Below, piece by piece: positions 43,422 through 55,760 of a stretch of 64,000 nt of DNA (position 1 is the stretch's first letter; each line of letters begins with the position of its first letter). Source of the DNA: Persicaria tinctoria (lineage: Eukaryota; Streptophyta; Magnoliopsida; Caryophyllales; Polygonaceae); the NCBI GenBank assembly GCA_037127255.1, contig JBANSL010000004.1, positions 25,675,967-25,739,966 of the forward strand, read 5' to 3'. The translations under genes and the position numbers were made by a program. The notes under the pieces were generated by a model. It was given only the letters and a program-made list of their open reading frames with translations, was not told where the DNA came from and did no database searches.

Positions 43422-45547
43422 TGTTGATTGCAGGAGTAAGTCAAGTATAGAATAGAATATGGTTTATAACGACTCCCCTGTCTCAGCAAATAATTACAAG
43501 ACTTCCTCCCGTTGTAGTAAGAGAAAATCAGGATCGAATCCACGAGGAAGCACGTCAGCAGTTCTCAGGTAGCTATCAGATTCTCACAGAAGCAGCAGAA
43601 AGACAGAAACACAAACAGAAGCAGAAACAAATAATCCCGGCAAGGGCAAATAAAACAAAAGCAAATAACAAGCAAAGCAAAAGCAAAGGCTCTCGTCGAT
43701 CTCGACAAACAGTACTCGAGATAGACAAGGGTGGTCGACAACAGTGGCTTAGGATCGAAAACGAAGCAACTCGACAAAGGCAAGTCAACTCGATCTCGAC
43801 TACCCCCTCCTCGAGATCGACAAGAATCAGCAAAGACAGACAATAGAAAATTGACAAAGGGCAGAAACTTCAACTCGACCTAGACCAGTTCTCCTCGAGA
43901 TCGACAAGAACCGTACTCTATCTCGACCAAGTCCTACTCTATGTCGACAAGAACAGAAATTTAAAGGAATGTAAATTGCAATTGCTCAAAACCCAAACTC
44001 AGCTTTTTTGACGGAAAATAAACTCAATATATAAAAAGACCTCCAAGGCTAGGGTTTCAACACCACAACGACAACCATGCAAAACAACACATAAAGGCAT
44101 AAAAGATCATGTTTTCCATCAAATAACTTTCGTCATTAACAAATAGGCAAATAGAGGCTTTCGCATAAACCCTAATTGTTACTAACCCTTTTTCACATAA
44201 TTAATCCAAGTTGCATTAAGATCACTTTTGCTTCAATAACACAAACAAGGATCACCTTCAACTCTCGCAAAAGAATCATGCTCATAGGGATAGAAGATGA
44301 ATTGCACAAAAGATCTGACCTTTATCGCATCGCCTCACATGGCCACCGTCGGGCTCACCCCAGCCCCAGAAGTGGATGGACTACTCACGCCTCATCGCAA
44401 TCGCAGACATTGAATTGATGAAAGAAACTTGCATAAAAACTAAATTCAAAGCTTTTTACAATCCTGGCAATCAACTTTCGTTGTCAGCCAAAACCCTAAA
44501 AACCTTAGAACTCCTAAGCTCTATGTGGAACTAACTAATTGTCTCTGAATAATTGAATCTGAACTCGAATGAATAAAACTGAGCCCCTAGGGCCTTATTT
44601 ATAGCCTTCATTCCCTGGCTATTCTAGGAAAGAAGATATCTATCTATATCTAAATTGCTTTAAAAGATAAATAAATGTTTTAATGGAATTAAATCCATAA
44701 GAAAAAAGATAAAACTAATGTGGTAAGTCTTCATGTTGATAGATCTTGCTCCTTCCATGATAGAACTTGATAGATCGGATAGAATCTTACGGCTTTGCGA
44801 CCAAGCAACTCCAACTCTACTCGGACAAGGCTTCGTCGAGCAGCTTCTGGAATCTGGGTCTAGTCGACCTCGACCACGATGGTTTCGTCGACTGGACCTG
44901 GCTGACTTCTCTGCTCGATGTGGCTCGTTTTGGTTCACTGGGCTCTTGTCGACTTCGAGTAGGCTTCATCGACCTCGAGTAACTTTGCTCGCCGACTAGG
45001 GTTTCTCGAGTAGATCTCCTCGACAGGGTCGGACATGATCTGGGTGCCATGTCGATCTCGACTAACTCTTGTCGAGATCGAGTAGGATTCGTCGAGGATG
45101 GCTCGGATGGTCTCGTCGAGGACTCCTCCTCGTCTGGCTGGGACTGGCTTGTCGACTTCGACAAGGGGTTCGTCGAGGTCGAGTAGACCTGGCTCGGATT
45201 CTCGTCCTTAGCTTCTCGGGCAGGCTTGCTCGACAAGGTCGTGTTCGGTCATGCTTGTCTAGGTCGAGTAGACCTACTCGATGTCGAGTAAGGTTCACTC
45301 TCAGACTTGTTCTGCTGCTTTGACCTTGGACTTCTGTAGTGGTTTTCCGAGCTTTTCCGACTTTTTGTAGAATTGCTGTAAAAGCCTCGATTTCTGCGAT
45401 TTTAAACAGAAACTGGTGTAGATTCCATAATTTGGCAAATAAACATAAACTACATAGATTATGTACTATTCTAGCCCAAATGAATGCAATGTATACAAAA
45501 ATCGATATAAAAGTTGCTGTAAAACATGGCAGATTCCGCTTACAACA
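43422..45547 (-). repeat. Athila-type solo LTR (TSD GAACT)
   Basis: 2126 bp, minus-strand TGTTGTAAGC...GCAATCAACA, flanked by perfect 5-bp duplications GAACT (43417-43421, 45548-45552). Homologous along its length to the reverse of 32961-34968 and to 52831-54559. It carries AGGATCGAATCCACGAGGAAG (43533). Two arrays of the TCGA-NN-TCGA word lie at 43690-43945 and 44855-45290. Here the central two bases vary (TC, GA, CC, CT, GG, GT) rather than being fixed as TA. No internal sequence remains. Confidence 0.9.
44855..45290. repeat. TCGA-NN-TCGA word array, variable centre
   Basis: Copies include GTCGACCTCGACC, GTCGACTTCGAG, ATCGACCTCGAG, GTCGATCTCGACT, GTCGAGATCGAG, GTCGACTTCGAC, GTCGAGGTCGAG and CTCGATGTCGAG. 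Half-sites TCGA are kept, the two central bases change. The long Arg/Ser-rich open frames on both strands are by-products. Confidence 0.8.
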
Positions 45548-45832
45548 GAACTTTCGGGAACGATGGTTAGTGATAAGAGTTAGTGAGAGATAGGATACCA
45601 TTGCTTGAGGGTTATAGTTTAAGGCGAGTTGGGAGTGTGCGAAAATAAGGAGCTAGAATAGGACGACTTGGGAGTCCGTGATTAATTGCGGGTAGTAGTG
45701 GAATTTTGAGTGATGAATTGGTTTCATGATATGTCATAAACTTTTGAGAGGAGGGGAGATACGATTTGGTTCAAGTGTGTTCTGTGTAAGTGTTTGGATA
45801 ATGGAGTCCTTACCGGATCTCAGAGGCCTACT

Positions 45833-45877
<45 letters not shown>

Positions 45878-45943
45878 GGGTAGAAACCCTGAGGGTGCAA
45901 TCGTCACTATACATCGATATGCACAAATATAAATTAATGTCTG
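45548..45943 (-). repeat. Copia LTR start with (TA)n
   Basis: On the minus strand, TGTTAGCAGACATTAATT starts directly at the Copia stop codon (45948 downward), as in elements whose polypurine tract overlaps the pol end. A (TA)n run fills 45834-45873, just before AGGAGTAGGCC, where a TATA box would be. The other LTR end is not defined; DNA below about 45700 could be different. Confidence 0.5.
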
Positions 45944-46150
45944 CTAACATCCTCCCTCAGTCGCATCTAGAGGTGAGCGAATAGCAAGACTGGAACGAAA
46001 AGAAGTAAAAAGAGGAGTAGGCAATCCTTTGGTGAAAATGTCTGCATACTGATGTGTAGAAGGGACATGTAATACCCAATCCTAGCCTCGGGCGACTTTC
46101 TCCAGGACGAAATCGATATCAATCTCGATGTTCTTGGCCCGCTGGTGCTA
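45944..46150 (-). pseudogene. Copia RNase H C-terminus
   Basis: Minus-strand frame AKNIEIDIDFVLEKVARG, a TAG, then VLHVPSTHQYADIFTKGLP and FRSSLAIRSPLDATEGGC to TAG. QYADIFTKGLP is diagnostic of the Copia RNase H end. The codons EGGC use GAGGGAGGATGT, the polypurine tract. A 20-bp phrase GATATCAATCTCGATGTTCT is repeated at 46110 and 46167. The rest of the element is missing. Confidence 0.85.
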
Positions 46151-47284
46151 AACCGGTTTCGAAATGGATATCAATCTCGATGTTCTGGGTATTGCTAGGA
46201 CTTTTCGACATAGGTGAGTGAGGTGCTGGTTTCATTTTGGGGTGCATGGGTAGCGTAAGAAATGAACCTTCGATTACTGTAAATTAAGGATGTGGTATGT
46301 AAAGGTACCCTTATATAAGAATTGTGACAGGAGTTAGGTCTTAGAGGTGGATTGGCGGCGTGAATGCTTATAGGTATGGGAAGTATGATCAGGATAGTGA
46401 AGCAACTAGGGAGTTCTCTCATAGAAATAGTGACTGGATGGATTCATGAGAGCATAGGTAGAGTGAATGATTCTAGCAAAGGCGCCTAGTTTGATCATGC
46501 ACTAGATAGTGGTCTTTATGAGGGCTTGGGATATTGGACTTGATCTATGATTATTGGAAGAGTTATTAATTTAGAATGTGTGGGCTTTAATTTGTTAGAT
46601 TAAAAGTTGGGATCGTGAGATTGAGACCTCGGGTAAGTTGATTTTTAGAGAACTCGTTGGCCTGAGCATTGAGGTATATAACGAATGAATTTGGGATAGG
46701 CTTTGACCATTAGGCTTTTGTGAAAGAAATCGAGGAGATTATCAATGGATTTTAGTTCTAAGAAAAGTGAGATGCGATTGTATTTGGGGTTCAGAACATG
46801 ATGTGAGTTTTAATGAGCCTAGCTTGAACTTAACCCTGGTTCCGTGCTCATCATGATGTTTGATTGTTCCCTGCCGGGTTGATGGTGATGTGTGAGTATG
46901 ATGATTATGTCTTACTGGTCGGTAGCGATGTGCAGGTTTCTCAGATTATACGATTTGTGGATTATGAATTTTGATATGTTGCCTATTATTACATGTTTCG
47001 AGAATTTTTTAATGATGTTCTGGAGATTTGATATGTTGATATTTTGACATGTTCATACTTTGAGATATTTATTTTTTGAGTTTGATATGTTGAGGTTGAT
47101 CTTGAGAAATGAACCTAGGAAGTGGATTGAGGGATTAGCCCTTAGAGGTGGATAAACTGTTTCTTGAGTTCTTGGAAATTTGGTTGACTGATATAGGAGG
47201 AACTGGTCCGAGAGTTTGAAAGGTTTTTTTGTTTTAAAAAGGATTTTAGTGTCGAAGATGAAACTTGTTTTGAGAGATGGATGA
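46151..47284 (+). other. Unassigned DNA upstream of family X LTR
   Basis: No frame or domain recognised. It could be the decayed 3' region of the family X element, since the LTR-like start at 47285 follows a purine-rich GAGAGATGGATGA. Confidence 0.35.
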
Positions 47285-47743
47285 TGTAAAGACTGAAAAT
47301 TTTAAAATATTATTTTGTTAAATGTCGATATTAATTCAGATTTAAATTCAAAGAATTTTGAAAATTTTGAAAATCTCCGTCCTCAATCTAAGTTATTTTA
47401 TTTTAATTCTTCCGAAGTGAATTCCGGTATAAACTTGAATTTTATTTCAAAATGGATTTTATTCTGCTTTCTCATACATAGAGACTTGGAAATATTGTTC
47501 GGATTTCATTATTCTTTGGATTTGAAATTTCTTTTTAATCGAGTCGGGATAAGGTCGAGAGATTCGATTTCGAGATTTATTTCCGTGTAATTCAAATCTT
47601 ATTTTGGGGATCACCTTTCATTTTGTCTTCTTCTTCATCCCACAACCACTCCCCAACATCCTTTTCAGATCTTGCCACAACTGGCCTCTCTCCTCCCTCT
47701 TTATAAGGAGCATCAACAAACCCCTAAAACCCTCACGCAACCT
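47285..47743 (+). repeat. Family X LTR, plus orientation, first part
   Basis: Starts TGTAAAGACTGAAAATT and matches the minus-strand copy starting at 57082 (TGTAAAGACCTAAATTT). TTTATAAGGAGC at 47701 resembles a promoter TATA box. It continues after the nested solo LTR at 57083. Confidence 0.65.
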
Positions 47744-49204
47744 GTAACAGCTCGAGTTAATAAACTCGGGTTACGTTTTGAACTAATGGATACCTTCGTT
47801 CAGATCCTTGAATTAGAGTACGGGTTGAATATCAAACCAAAAGATTAGTGGGAAAGTAGGGATTTCGAACCCTAAAACCGCGATAAGTCCATTAGGGACC
47901 TGGTGTTAACACACCATTACCTGTCCAAATTCTAATTCGCGCAAAACGGTTTAATTCTACAACAAGCAACCATCATAAAATCCAAATACAAATGTGCCAC
48001 CATAGAGCCGGGTCAAAACAACAATACGAAAGATGAGTAAAGTACCAAGATACAAAAAGAGAGTTTAACGTGTGAGGTCAGTCTCCTACATATGCCAAGA
48101 GTGAACCCTCGCAAGAACAACATAGATTAAACATAGCCAAAAGCATGCATATATAGTTCCTAAAAAAAGAATGAGGAAATGAATCAAGTCGAGCCACTCA
48201 TGCGAGTCCTGGAGACCTCGTTGAGGCCACATAATATGCGCTAATCCTAAATAAAGATGTTGCAATACAGTGAAAAAATATTAAACACTCAAGCATACTA
48301 ACAGTTTATATATACAGAAGTACAGTAAAAGGATACCCGCAAAGAATGTTAAGTGGCATGTCCCTCTTCTACCCCTGCACCTATTGACGTTAGTGTAGAC
48401 GCCGGCCGCGTTCGTAGCTATATAGCATGTCTCATCATATCAAATATCATTTCATGTTTCATGTTTCATGTCCCATATCTCATTTCTCATATTCTCATAT
48501 CATATCAAATTCTCATGCTCAATTCTCATGTTCTTAATTTCTTTCTCATAAAAAGACCATACAACTCGATGAGAAACGAACCCGATGGGAGTGGATCATC
48601 CTATAACCTTAGCAAAAGACTCTACGACTCATAACTTAACGCTCGTTCTACCAATCATATAAAGAATCCAAGTGCTCAAACAGTGCTGAAAGTCCTAAGC
48701 ATGCTACTACATGATATGCAAGATATGAAGGATGCAACTATTGTTGTAGGAGGATGGTCAAGTATGAAAATAAATATAAAATATAAAATCAAATTGACTC
48801 CCTGTCTCAGCAAATAAATATATCACTTCCTCCCGTTGTAGTAGAAGGCAGTCAGGATCGATCCACGAGGAAGCGTGGCAGCGCCCGCCTTTTCAGTTCC
48901 AGATCTCAGCAGAAAATCGACTAGAAGAGCGCTCAATATCGACCTTACCACTTGATATCGATCACACTATCGACAGAAACTGTAAAACGCAGAAACAAGC
49001 AAAACATAACAGAAAACTCAAACAGGTCGATATAGACCTATGTACTCGATATCGAGCGAAAAATCTCGACCAACAGTAGCTCCAAATCGACCAACACAGA
49101 AACTTAAAACTCGCAACTTTTCGCAAACAGAACTCGAAATTCATGAAATAAATCAAATAAACTAAAGACTTCTAAGATCAGGGTTTCAACACCACAACGA
49201 TAAC

Positions 49205-49386
49205 TAAGGGTGGGCACAAATCCCGCAAATCCCGATCCCGTTCCGATCCCAGTGAAATTTTGGAAAAAAAATAGCGAATCTCGTCCCGATCTCGTTCGGC
49301 AAAAACTATGCGGAACGATCCCGGTGGGATCCTGCAAATCCTGTCCCGTCCCGCATATAATAAAAAAAAAAAAAAAAAAAAAAAAA

Positions 49387-49437
<51 letters not shown>

Positions 49438-49945
49438 TTGTATAATAATAATAATATTATAATATTATAGAATAATAGTAATATTATAATATTATAGAAT
49501 AATAATAATATTATAATATTATAGAATAATAATAATATTAAATATTATAGAATAATAATAATATTATAATATTATAGAATAATAATAATATATTATTAGT
49601 ATTATTATTTTGAGCAAATATTATAATTATAATTATAATCATAATCTTCCATTTATAATAATATTAATATTTGTTTATAATAATAATATTATTATTATTT
49701 GAGCAAATATTATTTATACTTATAATAATAATTATCAATTTATAATAATAATTCATTATAATAATAATAATATTATTATCTAATATTATAATATAATTTT
49801 ATAATAATATTAATTTATAATAAAATTATTCTTATTATTATTATATCATATTATATTTTTTCTTGTCAAGTACAGTATAATTATTTTATAATAATAACAA
49901 TAAAAATAAGTAATAATAGAATTATTTTTTTTAATTATAACATAG

Positions 49946-49985
<40 letters not shown>

Positions 49986-50459
49986 GTTGTTGTTGTTGTT
50001 ATTATTATTATTATTTTTATTATTATTACACCCATTTAGAGCTACAAGAGGCAAATAGCTAAATACGGTATTCTTCCCAACTATCAATCGATAATGATAG
50101 AGTATCTGACGAATCTCGTCTCAATCCCTTTCCATCCTAATGTAGTAAGATAATGTAGCCAAATATGTTGAGAATTATAATTAATTATACAATCATTGTA
50201 TGGATTAATAATAGTATTATAATATTAATATTAACATTAATATTAATAATATTATTATTGAATAATATAGTTAAGAAGAATACCGTATTCGACATATTAT
50301 ACAAATTAATGAATTATGAAAACATTTTTCACTTTGATAACCATGTAAAAATTATCAATACTGTCCCAAAAAAAGTGTCAATCCTGTCCCGTAAAAATTT
50401 TGCGGGACGATTCTCGTCCCGGCTCAATCCCATCCCATCCCATCCTGTGCCCACCCCTA
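49205..50459. mobile_element. Non-autonomous hAT-type element with microsatellites
   Basis: 1255 bp, ends TAAGGGTGGGCAC... and ...GTGCCCACCCCTA, flanked by 8-bp duplications ACGATAAC / ACGGTAAC (one mismatch). The partner LTR keeps the empty site (ACGATAACCATG, 53200). GGGTGGGCA ends with CCCGATCCCG runs and 8-bp TSDs are typical of hAT elements. No transposase frame. The interior is almost all (AAT)n, (ATT)n and A-runs. Confidence 0.85.
49362..49438. repeat. A-run followed by (AAT)n microsatellite
   Basis: An A-run of about 27 continues into about 15 AAT units. A matching (ATT)n array with (TTG)n lies at 49945-50030. The intervening DNA is made of ATTATAATATTATAGAATAATA-like units. Confidence 0.95.
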
Positions 50460-50904
50460 ACGGTAACCATGTAAAATAATACATAAAGGCATAAAAGATC
50501 ATGCTTTTCATCAAATAACTTTCGATATTAGCAAATAGGAAGATAGAGGCTTTTGCATAAACTCTAATTGTTACAAACCCTTTTTCACATAATTAATCCA
50601 AGTTGCATTAAGATCACTTTCACTTCAATAACACAAACAATGATCACCTTCAACTTTCACAAAAGAATCATGCTCATAAGGATAGAAGATGAATTGTATC
50701 CAAATATTGTACCTTTACCGCATCACCTCACATGGCTACCGTTGGGCTCACCCCGACCCTAGAAGTTGGGTGACTACTCGCACTTCATCATCAAGAAAGA
50801 CATCAATAGTAAAAGGGAACTAAATTGCATTAATAAAACTAAAAGAAAGCTTACAACCAATCGAAGCCAAATCGTCTCTCAACTCTCTTGCTCCATTCGC
50901 CACA

Positions 50905-51020
<116 letters not shown>

Positions 51021-51457
51021 CTAATTGTAACTAGAATTGAATGAATAAAACTCAGCCCCTAGGGCCTTATTTATAGGCTTCATTCCCTAGCTAATCTAGG
51101 AAAGAAACATCTATCTATATCTAAATTTATCTATCTAAAGACTTAAGGATTAAATTTGGAAATAAAACAAATATATCTAAAAGGCTTCACTCCCTATATA
51201 ATCTCGATTTGTCCTGGTTTCGCTACTTCTTGACCTTGGACTTTCTCTAGTTGACTTCGAGATTTTCCCCTTTTCTCTGAATCGCTGTAAAATGCATCGA
51301 TTTCTGCGAATTTAAACAGAAACTAATGTAGACTCCATAATTTGGCAAATAAGCGTAAACTACATAGATTCTGTACTATTCTAACCCAAATGTATGAAAT
51401 GCATGCAGAAATTGATATAAAAGATAGTATAAAACATGGCATTTTAGGCTCACAACA

Positions 51458-52830
51458 AACACCCCATACTTAAGCTTGCTTGTCCTCAAACAATACTTTT
51501 AATGGCCATTCAGGGGACGAAAACAAACCCTCAACGTACATCTTAGATTCATTCTTATATGTCCCTACAATCAATTACCATCCTTGAAAATGTACTTCTG
51601 TCACAAATCCATGCATGTGCAATTAAAGAGCAACATCTACTCAAAAAAAGAGGGTTATGCAAAACAATTCATAAGTGACAAAGCATCAATAATCAAGAGG
51701 ACTTTAATTTAAGCTCAATAAGGACTAGATTGGTAAAAGGCTAAAGGGGGGCAATTTTGTAGCCATGTGGTGCTAATGATCCGGGAAAATGGAGTACTTT
51801 CATGCCACATTCCTTCTTCCTTTTGATTTCTCACTTTTCTCTCATTGCTCAATGCTTTTTTCAACATTATCCTTTTACCTCTGTAACCTCAGCACCGCCT
51901 TCTCGCGAGTCGCAAACATGGGTGTCATGAATTGCCCCGGATACTTAGTGTTTTGGACTCCTCACCCGTGTGTCCCATCTCACCGAACTATTATCTCAAC
52001 GAGCAGGGTCGATCTACCTTTATCTCCTTAGGTGATCGGATTTTCTTTCACTCATTAAATTTTCCATATATTTTTTCAATTTCCTGCCAAACTCCAATAA
52101 TAATAATAACAACACAACAACCATATAATAATCTTCATAATGTAGCTTTCATTCTCAACATAATCCCCGGATAGGAAATAAGGTAAAGAATGGGCAATAT
52201 TTAGATCATGTGCAGAAATAATATGAAATAAGGCTCAATATGGCTTTTGTGATGCATAAGCATAGGTAAGGCTAGGATATAACAATATGAGCATTGTATG
52301 GAAATTATAAAGTCCTCCATTCTCTTATCAGGCAACATGTCAAAAGCAATATCAAATTTTACCTCTTTTCATGATTTTCAATAAAAATATGCACTTAATT
52401 GTGACTGCCCTTTACTAGGCAATTTTATGCTATATCTCTAATGAATCCAATTTTGCATCGTCGAGTTCAATTATAGCTTCCATGACACTGATTCAAATCT
52501 TTCAATGGGGGTGATTTTTATAAACTTTGGAAAACATACATATAACCACATAGATTAATAATGAATTCCAAAATAGCCATGTTTAAGCAATTCAAGAAAA
52601 TAAACTTTAAACATGCACACAAATTGTCAAATATAGTCAAATATGCATGAAGTAAACCCTTCCCCCACCCCATACTTAATCATTACAGTGTCCTCACTGT
52701 ATAAAAAACAAGGGTAAAGAAAGAAACTCACTAGACAGGTGTGCTAGTTGTCAGAATCGAGTGCAAATGCTACTGTAGGCCCTGGTCGATTTCGTTGCTT
52801 CCTTCTTTGTACCTGCAAAAATTGTTAGAA
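51458..52830 (-). other. Athila-type 3' UTR
   Basis: On the minus strand, the end of the last gene (near 52760), then CAGTGAGGACACTG and AAGTATGGGGTG, AT-rich DNA, and a second AAGTATGGGGTGTT (polypurine tract, 51471-51458) next to the LTR. No coding domain. Confidence 0.65.
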
Positions 52831-53649
52831 GACTTCCTCCCGTTGTAGTAGAAGGTAGTCAGGATCGATCCACGAGGAAGTGTGTCAGCACCCGCCTTGT
52901 CAGTTCTAGATCTCAGCAGAAAATCGACCAAAAGAGCGCTCGATATCGACCTTACCACTCGATATCAACCACACTGTCGACAGATACTGTAAAACGCATA
53001 AACAAGCAAAAAAGAAAAGAAAACTCAAACAGGTCGATATCGACCTATGTACTCGATATCGACCAAAAATCTCGACTAACAGTAGCTCGAAATCGACCAA
53101 CACAGAAACTTAAAACTCGTAACTTTTGGCAAACAGAACTCAAAATTGATGAAATAAATCAAATAAACTAAAGACTTCTAAGATCAGAGTTTCAACACCA
53201 CAACGATAACCATGTAAAATAACATATAAAGGCATAAAAGATCATGTTTTTCATCAAATAACTTTCGTTATTAACAAATAGGAAGATAGAGGCTTTCGTA
53301 GAAACCCTAATTGTTACTAACCCTTTTTCACATAATTAATCCAAGTTGCATTAAGATCACTTTCGCTTCAAAAACACAAACAAAGATCACCTTCAACTTT
53401 CTCAAAAGAATCTTGCTTATAGGGATAGAAGACTAATTGCATCCAAAGTTTGTACCTTTATCGCATCACCTCACATGGCTATCGTTGGGCTCACCCCGAC
53501 CCTAGAAGTTGGGTGACTACTCGCTCTTCATCATCAAGAAAGACATCAATAGTAAAAGGGAACTAAATTGCATTTATAAAACTAAAAGAAAGCTTAGAAC
53601 CAATCGAAGCCAAATCGTCTCTCAACTCTCTTGCTCCACTCGCCAGAAG

Positions 53650-53700
<51 letters not shown>

Positions 53701-54559
53701 TCTCTATGTAACTAATTGTAACTAGAATTGAATGAATAAAACCCATCCCCTAGAGCTTAATTTATAGGCTTCCTTCCCTAGCTAATCTAGGAAATAAACA
53801 TCTATCTATATCTAAATTTATCTATCTAAAGACTTAAAGATTAAATTTGGAAATAAAGAAAATATATCTAAAAGGAAACTAGGATTAGTGTGGATAGATC
53901 CTTCTTCTCTTGATAGAACTTGATAAATCTACTCTTGAGTTGATCGAATATCTCTTGCTTAATGTGGAAGAAAGCCAGCTCAGCATTTGGACTCGCTCTC
54001 ACTCAAAATCGGCTTCTGGGGACTGGTCGATATCGACCAAGTTTGGTCGATATCGAGCTATTTTCTCAGATTGCCCAATGAATTGGAATTTCCCTATTGG
54101 GGCTTCTAACACTCCATTTCGGCTCTAGCAGGGATTTTCGCCCTGGTTTTGGTCGATATCGACCAGTATGGTCGAAATCGACCTCTTCTGTATTTCTTCA
54201 CTCGATCCTGGGCTTCTGGTGGAAAATCGACCAGCTTCCTCGATATAGACCAAAGTTGGTCGATATCGACCAGATTGTGTTGAGTCGATCTTTCTCATTA
54301 TTTGCTCGATTTGTCCTAGTTTCGCTACTCCTTGACCTCGGACTTTCTGTAGTTGACTTCGAGCTCTTCCTCTTTTCTCTGAATTGCTGTAACATGCCTC
54401 GATTTCTGCGAATTTAAACAGAAACTAATGTAGACTCTATAATTTGGCAAATAAGCGTAAACTACATAGATTCTGTACTATTCTAACCCAAATGTATGAA
54501 ATGCATGCAAAAGTTGATATAAAAGATAGTATAAGACATGGCATTTTAGGCTCACAACA
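52831..54559 (-). repeat. Athila-type 5' LTR, end truncated
   Basis: Close match to 48742-51457 without the hAT-type insertion. Holds about eight TCGATATCGA words (52940-53060, 54027-54270), AGGATCGATCCACGAGGAAG (52860) and a (CT)n(TG)n microsatellite. The terminal CTACAACA and the PBS are missing, so the left boundary is a deletion junction. Confidence 0.8.
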
Positions 54560-54779
54560 AACACCCAGCATACTAAATGAGAACATGCATGAGAGTCCAA
54601 TTTGAGTAACCCCCTAGAAACTTACCTGGAGGTGCAGAGCAGCAAGAGTAAAGCAACAATAGAGATAATAGCCATCAAGTCACCTAGGAGATATAAACAA
54701 ACATGAATATAAGTCTATGTTTACATCACACAAGACGTAACTAATACCGCACATAAGTTCACATAATCATAGAAAATTG

Positions 54780-55110
54780 TATCTTAATCATATCATCATC
54801 ATCATATCACTCATATCATAACTCATCACATTATCTCATCATATACCATCATATCTCATCGCATACCATCTCGCATATCATCTCATATACTATCTCATAC
54901 GACACCTCAACATGCAATATCTCATCATCATATAACATATCATGCTTTAATACTTCTCAACATATATCAATATATCATGCTTCGCAACATATAACATATC
55001 ATAACATCATGTTCATACTCAACAATTTAAGATCTCAACATAAATCATTCTTCATCATATATTCAGATCATAACATATCATATCACATAATTCCATACAT
55101 ACAATTTGTC
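54780..55110. repeat. ATCATATC-type low-complexity DNA in family X
   Basis: Runs of CATATCATCATC, CTCATATC and similar. The plus-oriented copies show GATATGATATGATATGG at 58791 and 59505, so the motif belongs to family X. Confidence 0.6.
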
Positions 55111-55427
55111 AAGGTATTCAATAAGTTAAACCAAGTAAGCAACCTCAAGTTAGGTCAACTTTCATATATAAACATAAGATCTTAAACCAACTCATAAATC
55201 TTATTGGACAAACAAACCCGGTATGGTTAGACTATTTCCGAAAACCTTTCTTTAAACCATAAGTTTAATTAGTCCAATCAACACATCTTAAATCTCAAGA
55301 AACGATATAAATCACATATATAACATTCAGGTCATTAAATATCATTTAAAACATTAGTATAAAACATATCATAAAAACCCAACCCAAAAGGACAAGGCAA
55401 GGAATCAAATCGGCCAAAAAAAGGGAG

Positions 55428-55760
55428 CTTTCGCCATGGCAAAACCCCTCCAGCGAGCTCCCCGCGAGCAAGGGGCCATGAGATGGCCTTCGCGACGACG
55501 AAACGAGGTTTTGCCGTGGAGAAGCTTAGTTCTCCACGGTCTAGGATCAGTTCATACTATCCGCGGCAACGAGGGTCTCTCGTCGCGGCAAGACTCGCCT
55601 CTCCAGGGCTCCCGAGTAACCCATGCAGCCAAATCCACGCCCGCGTCTTTGATGCGGCGAGACCTAGATTTTGTTGTTGCGAAGGGTCACTCTGCACAGC
55701 TAGTTCATTTTCGCCATGGTGAGACTCATGTTCGCCATGGCGAAGCCTGCAATTGGGCTT
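55428..55760. repeat. Palindromic GC words in family X LTR
   Basis: TTTCGCCATGGCAAAA, TTTTGCCGTGGAGAAG, TTCTCCACGG, CCGCGGCAACGAGG, TCGTCGCGGCAAGA, TTCGCCATGGTGAGA and TTCGCCATGGCGAAG occur in about 0.3 kb. The plus-oriented copy has TTTTGCCGCGGCAAAA and TTTCACCATGGTGAAA at 57743-57825. The 126-codon Arg-rich frame here follows from these words and is not called a gene. Confidence 0.65.

Noticed and set aside
44817..45601. Long Arg/Ser/Thr-rich open frames on both strands
   Set aside because: Open because the TCGA-NN-TCGA words avoid stops in several frames; they lie inside a solo LTR.
49210..49470. 86-codon frame with poly-Lys and poly-Asn
   Set aside because: Translation of the A-run and (AAT)n microsatellite.
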